A DNA stretch of 64,000 nt, taken from the NCBI RefSeq assembly GCF_032854445.1, contig NC_088296.1:8344706-8408705 (forward strand). The letters are read 5' to 3'. This DNA comes from Liolophura sinensis. Lineage: Eukaryota; Mollusca; Polyplacophora; Chitonida; Chitonidae. Of the stretch, positions 59,527-64,000 are shown piece after piece. The notes below the pieces were generated by a model, which saw nothing but the letters and a program-made list of their open reading frames with translations, was not told where the DNA came from and made no database searches. A program made the translations under genes and the position numbers. The first letter of the stretch is position 1. The number at the start of each line of letters is the position of its first letter.

Positions 59527-60485
59527 GAGCATGAAGAGCATGAAAAAAGCCACACTACGAACACAGATGAACTTAAAATTTTGCTATCACACTTTTCTGT
59601 AATAAAAAATCAGTGTTCAAATTCAAAACTGTCTAGGTCAAAACATTTGAATTAAAGACATAATTGAAATTATACTCATTTAATAAATTGCAAGAGCTTA
59701 ACGAGCCAAAGTCGGAACAGTAAAGAACTTAAAACTATGGTTAGTACATATTTCCGCAGAAAAGAATCAGTGTGCACATTTTGAACTGCCTAGAGCGAAA
59801 ACATTTTAATTGTAGGTGTGTTTGAATTTTAACTTGAATCTTTAAGGCGTTCAATACACATGGGTGGGGGAATCAATTCTGCGTCCATAATGGCGATGAT
59901 ACGACGACCTGCCTCGAGATCAACGAGTTAGTTCACAAAGGCGGGAGGAGAATATTGTGATAAAACTATGACATTTATGTTTTCCTCGCGTATTGAGAGG
60001 AAACCTTTACACTTAGGAGATGTGATTCTGAGAGGGAAAATAAATAGCTAAATACGTAAATCTCTCAGAGCAGACTAATTACTTACATTTTGCATCCATG
60101 TAAGCGGTACATGTACATGCATTTATGGGTATTTCAAATACAGTCTTCATGGACCCAGGTTGCCCATGAGTGTATTAGCTAATGCAAGTATTAAATCATG
60201 TCATATATTTAGATTTTTTCAACAAAACTCAATAACTAGCAATTGTATTTGGACCAAGTACAGTTAAAGACAAATCTGAACAATCACGCGTTGTGATTCT
60301 GTACTAGTGAGTACAGCGTACCACACATATCAGATAAATCAGTCAATCAATAATTCAATAAATAAATCAATAAATTAAAAAATCAATGAGTAAATCAGAA
60401 CAGATCAATCGTAAAGCACGGGAATAAGTATAGCAGGGCGCACCAACAGACCGGTGAGGGTGAATAAGAAATCGTGATAACATGC

Positions 60486-60599
60486 CGACTTCATTGGTAC
60501 TGGAGGTTGTATTTGTAACTGCTGATGGTATCACAGAAAATGATGTTTTAAAAACGCCTACACTTGTCGTAGCTGATGTCCGTGGCAGTGTTCGTCCAT
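60486..60599 (-). pseudogene. C third stalk exon with GC donor
   Basis: 114 nt, phase 1 to 1, open. It encodes DGRTLPRTSATTSVGVFKTS and further Ser/Thr-rich sequence. The donor is gcatgt where B has gtatgt. Confidence 0.75.
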
Positions 60600-61121
60600 C
60601 TGAAACGGGTCAAACTCTTGTGTCTCAAGTCCTGTTTACTTTGATCATAATGCCAAATACTACATTATTGACCAGCAATGACAGATGCCATGTGGTTGAT
60701 GTTTGACAATTGGGCTCTTTTTCGCCTAAATTCAGATGTCAGCCTAATCCTAAAGGTTTTAAGCGCATGTATACATAGAAAACATACAATGAGGGGGGGC
60801 ATTACATATTACATACCACACAATTCTTTAAAAATAGTTCGATAAAACATTGTGAAAATCTTTGACTCATGTGAACAAAAGAGAATACAGTCCATTATTG
60901 TGTTGTGACGACCTTTGCTTCTTATCGAAAATGTCAGCATTCAAAACTGTTCATTTATCGAAATAGTTGGTTCCAAAACTGTGAACATTATCCACGTCAT
61001 ATCTCTATGACAACTGAAATTACGAGATGATTTGCCGGGTGCAAGAGGCGGCAATTTGGAAAATCATACTGAACTAAATGTTCAAATTGAGGGTTTTAAC
61101 GTTAACAATTCACCTGACAAC

Positions 61122-61381
61122 GTATTTATTTATTTATTTGATTGGTGTTTTACGCCGTACTCAAGAATATTTCACTAATACGACGGCGGCCAGCATTATG
61201 GTGGGAGGAAACTGCCAGAGCCCGGGGAAAAACCCACAACCATCCGCAGGTTGCTGAAAGACCTTTCCAGTTACGGCCAGAGAGGAAGCCAGCTGGACTT
61301 GAACTCACAACGATCGCATTGGTGTCTCCTGGGTCATTATGCTGCTCTAGCGCTTTAACCAACTGGGCCATAAAAGTCCCC
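61122..61381 (-). mobile_element. SINE family 1, nearly full length, in unit C
   Basis: (ttta)n tail, gattggtgttttacgccgta, agcccggggaaaaaccc, gaggaagccagctggacttg and a tRNA-like end. Inserted after divergence from B, which has no copy here. Confidence 0.88.
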
Positions 61382-61670
61382 AAAACGTATTTGCTTGCCT
61401 TACTAGCTAAACATCATGGAACGGAGAATGCAACAAAACAGTGTCCATGATGATTCAAAGGGGTTGAATTTTGGTTCTGTTCTGGACTTACTGTCGAAGT
61501 CAGCCTGGCAAAAATAACCAGTTTATTCTGGCTTGATCTTCAATAAAATCCAAACACTTCACTCCATTTGCCTCCAATTCGTTATGATGCGAGAAACGGC
61601 AAACACGGCATGATGGGAATCATGCCACATTAAGAAATTAATCTGCTAATTTTAGCAGAAAATTTGTTGT

Positions 61671-61839
61671 CTGAATGATGGTAGAATGTTTTCTGTTATT
61701 ATAACACAAAATTCTGTCATATTCAACACAAAAGTCTGTTAGTCTAATAGAATCTTTTTTTGTTGAATTATTAGATTATGGGCGTTATAGTTAACAGCAT
61801 AATCTGCTGCAAAACAAAATACATTCTAGCACCACTCAG
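61671..61839 (+). mobile_element. MITE-like element, copy 5
   Basis: The best-preserved copy, about 169 bp: ctgaatgatggtagaatg at the left, cattctagcaccactcag at the right, forming terminal inverted repeats. Confidence 0.7.
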
Positions 61840-61919
61840 GCAACATATTGTCCGTAAAATTAACAGATCAATTGATAGAGCAGGTTAGTATCAACGGTGA
61901 AATATTACATGAGACCTAG

Positions 61920-61958
61920 CGAGATCTTTGGAACTCGATGTTGTTGTCTTTGATCCAT
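61920..61958 (-). pseudogene. C short stalk exon with broken donor
   Basis: Acceptor catacag is intact; it encodes DGSKTTTSSSKDL. Where B has G|gtatgt, C has G|ctaggt, so the donor is lost or moved by four bases. Confidence 0.72.
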
Positions 61959-62350
61959 CTGTATGAAGCAGAGTACATGTGAAGTCACATTGTGCTGTTT
62001 TACACTCACGATTACTTGGGAACTGGAGATTGTTTACTGGCGCACAGTTGTTTGGCTGGTCGCCCATAATCAAGAGTAACTACACTCCAATCAAGTCAAT
62101 TTTACCAAGTAGATAATTAAACTGCGCCTTGTAAGTGTTTTTTTTATTCGCAGATTGCATTTGTAAACACTCAATATGTTGGACAAATATTTTTAAAATT
62201 AATTTCATATTAAAGCTATGGAATTCTAGCCTAGTCGTGTCTGGTAAATTCAAAGCTATTTTTTAAATAATGAGCTATTGATTTAAAAATTTGTTTAAAA
62301 ATTTCATCACTGCAATTTGATCAAAAAAAAAATCAGCAGGTTATGCTTAC

Positions 62351-62653
62351 CTGATAAGCATGTACTGTTTATACACTGCCGTTGAGAATTATTCAAGGCA
62401 CGAATCTCTTCAATGGTAAAAGGCCTTAAGTTCGAGTTACATCTGCATACTCCGCCTGCACAGACTTGCTCAAGGTTGAAAACACACCCGGCTCCACATC
62501 CTTCTCCCAACAAACCTTTTCCTCTCTCAACACAGTTTTAGCCGTCCGCTGCTGGTACATATACCGTAGAACACACGCACTGCTTCAAGGCCGGATTGCA
62601 TACCGTGAAGAAGCCAGCACACCTTGTTATACACGGTTGGTTTAAATATACGG
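62351..62653 (-). pseudogene. C exon 3, nonsense codon in module 2
   Basis: 303 nt with intact borders. Where A has GGC AAA AAC TGT the copy has GGC TAA AAC TGT, so translation would stop at 62538-62540. Module 3 downstream is otherwise well preserved (CGAGCVFNLEQVCAGGVCRC). Confidence 0.9.
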
Positions 62654-62817
62654 CTGGAATGATATGTCATGTTTATCATACTGTATACACAAACAGATCA
62701 CATAAAAGCTGTATGTCTCTGCATTGAGCTATAACTTTAGGAAAAAGAGACAGTACTTGCTTTAAGAAGGTCGTGCACAATATGTATCTTACTGGGTTTT
62801 ACTTCTGTCTTTCTCAC

Positions 62818-62987
62818 CTCTTTCACAGACGTCCAATGTGATGGATGCCACGTATCCTTCGTTGTAGGCGTTCTGTTTTCCGCCGAAAACCTGAACACAG
62901 GCTGCATTATCGGGCATCGGCTGTTGTCGCCGCACGGTGATAAAATACCGACGCCATCGGCTGTTGTTGTAGTTGTAGCAGTCAATA
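62818..62987 (-). pseudogene. C exon 2, frameshifted module 1
   Basis: 170 nt instead of 171, bounded by the same splice sites as in B. The base is missing near 62912. After the shift the second half reads CVQVFGGKQNAYNEGYVA in another frame; the CxC is NAY here. Confidence 0.88.
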
Positions 62988-63835
62988 CTGAAGGCAAATT
63001 GTGACAGTTGAGACAACGAAGTCATCAAAAGCTTTCACATACAAACGATGTACTGTTAGATGGATTCATAACTAATCGAGAAAGCAGATTATACTTTACG
63101 TCTGTGGCACAATCTCTGGCCATTGCCAGTGGAAGACAAATTAAACAAAAGCGGTCCCGATTGCAATGAAAACACGCCTATTTCTTTTATAACTTTATAG
63201 TGCTTGTATACTAAGGACATATTCCAGGAGCACACAAACATGCACATGGAGAACTGTGATGTACAGCACAAACAAACAAAACAGTACATATCTTTAAGTT
63301 GTTTTGTTGGAGACCGGATTGAGATTTACCTGTTACACAATTTCAATATGGCCGTATATACATATACATGGATCATCCCGACCAAAGGTACACATATAAA
63401 GTTTAGGCTCACACTTACCCACTCTGTTATATCGAAGGATTTTGCCCTGGTAATGATTTCGTATTTAAACAATATTTAATCCGGATATTGGAGAGAGTTT
63501 AAGCTACACTTATTTATACAAATGATAATCAAGTTTACAAATCCAATTTCTTTTCAAAGATGACTCCAGAAATACCTTTTGAATACTGCATGCGTGTTTA
63601 GTACTTTTATTAAGCACACACATATAAAAAGAATGAAAGCATTCTACCATGACCTCAAATGATATAAAACTGTGTCATTTTACTCAATTTTAAGAAATTA
63701 TGAAGTTTATCGGACAAAACCAAAAGAGTGAATTTGTTGTTATTTGAAAGGTACAGGGCATCTAGAAAAGACTTCATCCTTCTTTTCGTTCGACTACTGG
63801 AGTTGGATCAGCTGATACACAGTTCACGGTGTGTA

Positions 63836-64000
63836 TGACCTCAGTGGCTGAGTGATTACTGTTCTAGGACGGAACAATGACTCTGGTCTTTCACCAGTGT
63901 GGATGCTCTGATTTCAAGTCTCGTTAATGCCGGCTTTCTCTCAGGTGGTACGAGGGAAGGCTTGCAGAATCCTGCGGATGGTCGTGCGTTTCCACTGGGC
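63836..64000 (+). mobile_element. SINE family 1 (diverged), cut by window end
   Basis: Head cctcagtggctgagtgatta, gctctgatttcaagtctcgt, body with cctgcggatggtcgtgcgtt. The remainder lies outside. Confidence 0.75.

Larger units (their letters stand above)
60486..62987 (-). pseudogene. Pseudogene C: decayed EB/EGF-like receptor
   Basis: Remaining exons in transcript order: 62818-62987 (module 1), 62351-62653 (modules 2, 3), 61920-61958 and 60486-60599 (stalk). Against A and B it shows a 1-base deletion in module 1, replacement of the adjacent pair C-x-C by N-x-Y in the same module, an in-frame TAA at 62538-62540, a broken donor at 61919 and a GC donor at 60485. The NHTEPP stalk exon, the TM exon and the tail are gone: homology jumps from the 3' flank (about 59095-59190, matching 38523-38640) straight to the intron beyond the TM exon (from about 59198, matching from about 40470). 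A membrane receptor cannot be made from this copy. Exon 1 would lie beyond the window. Confidence 0.88.

Noticed and set aside
59339-59655. Lys-rich frames
   Set aside because: Produced by an (A)nC simple repeat.

Overview
The window is eukaryotic (metazoan) genomic DNA, AT-rich and intron-rich, with one 200-base run of N at 22542-22741. Short exons with canonical AG/GT borders, many tRNA-derived SINEs with mollusc-type tails (a tail resembling ...tgagtacggcgtaaaacaccaatcaaataaa, written here only in outline, and another ending in ...cgttaaaccccaagcactcactc), and a Ty3/gypsy element of Steamer-like dimensions point to a lophotrochozoan, most likely a mollusc. The species cannot be read from the sequence alone.

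Layout. (1) About 4.36-16.4 kb, plus strand: a single-pass receptor gene with three scavenger-receptor cysteine-rich (SRCR) domains, each split over two exons, then two Ser/Thr-rich stalk exons, a transmembrane exon and a short tyrosine-containing tail. It carries several lesions: no ATG on the apparent signal exon, a lost splice donor after SRCR1, and two single-base insertions in SRCR2. A 1.8-kb, 37-bp minisatellite fills one intron. (2) 16.4-22.5 kb: intergenic, packed with SINE fragments. (3) 22.7-63 kb, minus strand: three tandem paralogues (A, B, C) of a type I receptor that I reconstructed exon by exon. Each has a signal-peptide exon, one EB/EGF-like module in exon 2, two more in exon 3, small Ser/Thr-rich stalk exons (one made of an N-glycosylatable NHTEPPTQA repeat), a transmembrane exon and a long tail with several tyrosine motifs. 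A (34056 down to 22742) runs into the N gap. B (55602 down to 38724) is complete from start to stop. C (62987 down to 60486) is decayed and has lost its transmembrane and tail exons. Its first exon, if present, lies beyond the window.

The duplicated blocks include introns and flanking DNA, so homologous non-coding sequence recurs in all three units. They also carry 38-bp satellite arrays (36.35-37.1 kb and 55.97-57.56 kb) that sit between neighbouring genes. Unit B later received a 5.1-kb LTR retrotransposon (45751-50851, 167-bp LTRs, 5-bp target duplication ccctg). Unit A received a reverse-transcriptase fragment (28.4-29.3 kb). A 168-bp MITE-like inverted-repeat element occurs five times.

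The SRCR gene and the EB/EGF genes face each other tail to tail. They share a transmembrane exon of the same phase, of identical length in the SRCR gene and gene A, with similar sequence. This suggests that different cysteine-rich ectodomains were placed on a common stalk-TM-tail module. A role as cell-surface recognition receptors, possibly immune, is inferred from domain content. It is not shown by the sequence.
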